The translations under genes and the position numbers were made by a program. Positions 6,525-7,212 of a stretch of 7,212 nt of DNA are shown in pieces (position 1 is the stretch's first letter; every line of letters starts with the position of its first letter). The stretch comes from Rickettsia typhi (GTDB lineage Bacteria; Pseudomonadota; Alphaproteobacteria; Rickettsiales; UBA1997), in assembly GCA_945888585.1 (NCBI GenBank), contig CAMDAI010000063.1, positions 1 to 7,212 on the forward strand, in the 5' to 3' direction. The notes under the pieces were generated by a model. The model did no database searches, had not been told where the DNA came from, and saw only the letters and a list, made by a program, of their open reading frames with translations.

Positions 6525-6567
6525 AGGTTTCAAAAAAAAGCCTAATGAAAGTAAGTTTTTAACTTTC
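6525..6567. terminator. Hairpins in the convergent spacer, possible weak bidirectional terminator
   Basis: Two short inverted repeats fill the 34-bp gap between the receptor and the convergent ABC-F gene. AGGTTT (6525-6530) pairs with AAGCCT (6538-6543) with one G-U pair, and GAAAGT (6547-6552) pairs exactly with ACTTTC (6562-6567). On the minus strand the second hairpin overlaps the ABC-F stop codon and is followed a few bases later by eight T, which suggests termination of that gene. The plus strand has no matching T-tract after either stem. The stems are short, so the call is tentative. Confidence 0.35.
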
Positions 6568-7212
6568 GTCTTTCCAGCCAACATTTTTCAAGAAATCTTC
6601 ATAATTACCATCAAACCAGAATACTTTTCCTTCATCGAAAACAATTAATTTATTGGCGATTTGTTTTAGGAAATATTCATCATGTGTTACCATTACAACT
6701 GCACCTTCAAAATTTTGAATGGCATGCATTAGAGATTCACATGATTCCATATCTAAATGGTTAGTTGGCTCGTCCAGTAATAATAAATTTACTGGTTGTA
6801 GAAGAATTTTTCCTAACATCACGCGGCTTTTTTCTCCGCCCGATAAAACTCCAATTTTTTTATGAGCTAAATCACCGGAAAACATCATATTGCCACAGGT
6901 TTGACGAATTTTAGTAATGGGAATATTTGGGTTAAATTTTTCTAATTCTTCACAAATGCTAAGTTTAGGATCAAGCCTATCAATATTCATTTGGCCGAAA
7001 TAACCAATAGTAGCTTTGTTATGAACTGTTGAAATTCCTTCTAATGGTTTTAAATCGCCAGTAATTAATTTAAGTAAAGTTGATTTACCTTTACCATTTT
7101 TACCAATAATACAAATTTTATCTTCGCGATTTACTTTGAAGGTTAATTTTTTGATTAAAATTTCTTCTGGTTTATAGCCGAATTTAATATTTTCAATAAT
7201 AGATAATGGATC
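6559..7212 (-). CDS. ABC-F family ATPase, C-terminal ATPase domain (partial)
   Basis: ABC-F proteins are soluble twin-ATPase factors that act on the ribosome (translation regulation, rescue or antibiotic protection) rather than in transport. The minus strand is open from the right edge to the TAA at 6561-6559, giving 217 residues with the N-terminus and first ATPase domain outside the window. A full ABC cassette is present, counting from the window edge: Walker A GKNGKGKST (37-45), Q-loop YFGQ just before residue 75, signature LSGGEK (123-128), Walker B LLLLDEP with Asp147-Glu148 followed by TNHLD, and the switch His177 (VTHD). Absence of membrane segments and the NHLDMES wording point to ABC-F. 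It ends shortly after the ATPase with FDGNYEDFL and lacks a long C-terminal extension. A paralogue call among Uup, YbiT, YheS or EttA types is not safe from this half. It converges on the receptor gene. Confidence 0.94.
   Translation of the reverse strand, partial: DPLSIIENIKFGYKPEEILIKKLTFKVNREDKICIIGKNGKGKSTLLKLITGDLKPLEGISTVHNKATIGYFGQMNIDRLDPKLSICEELEKFNPNIPITKIRQTCGNMMFSGDLAHKKIGVLSGGEKSRVMLGKILLQPVNLLLLDEPTNHLDMESCESLMHAIQNFEGAVVMVTHDEYFLKQIANKLIVFDEGKVFWFDGNYEDFLKNVGWKDES

Overview
The window is AT-rich chromosomal DNA from a Gram-negative bacterium: it has an outer-membrane TonB-dependent receptor, a TonB/ExbB/ExbD energy complex and Fur-type operators. The low GC content and the wording of the partial MutM (LRLPFP, HDH and DPRRFG stretches) fit a low-GC alphaproteobacterium such as a Rickettsiales- or Holosporales-like lineage. 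This taxonomic placement is inference; a gammaproteobacterial origin is not excluded.

Left part (1-1095): two divergent housekeeping genes separated by 27 bp. mutM (8-oxoguanine DNA glycosylase) runs off the left edge on the minus strand. queH (epoxyqueuosine reductase, last step of queuosine tRNA modification) is complete on the plus strand.

Middle-left (1096-2511): a decaying or non-coding zone. It holds a possible, heavily degraded minus-strand coding remnant (about 1096-1345). Next is a minus-strand multi-pass membrane protein gene of the MCWSGEAS type (resembling proteins labelled DUF5765), broken by a single-base frameshift in a run of four A. Last is a 369-bp AT-rich intergenic stretch with inverted and direct repeats, ending in a sigma70-like promoter overlapped by one Fur box and followed by a second.

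Centre (2512-6524): the main functional unit, a compact iron-uptake operon tonB-exbB-exbD-receptor. tonB/exbB overlap by 8 nt and exbB/exbD by 1 nt; a 47-nt gap precedes a 715-residue catecholate-siderophore receptor of the Fiu/CatA type. Inferred logic: when iron is scarce, Fur leaves the two operators, the operon is transcribed, ExbB/ExbD use the proton gradient to energise TonB, and TonB opens the receptor encoded beside it. The module carries its own energy source with one dedicated receptor, but no periplasmic binding protein or inner-membrane transporter is in view.

Right part (6525-7212): a short convergent spacer with hairpins, then the C-terminal ATPase half of an ABC-F translation-factor-type protein on the minus strand, cut by the right edge.

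I see no CRISPR array, tRNA, rRNA or insertion sequence. I do not see a clearly new biological system. The most notable points are the doubled Fur operator on a self-contained siderophore-uptake module, an open frame that stops in an ATGA overlap with an SD-less tonB, the one-base frameshift in the membrane-protein gene, and a Lys-to-Arg change at a functional MutM position.
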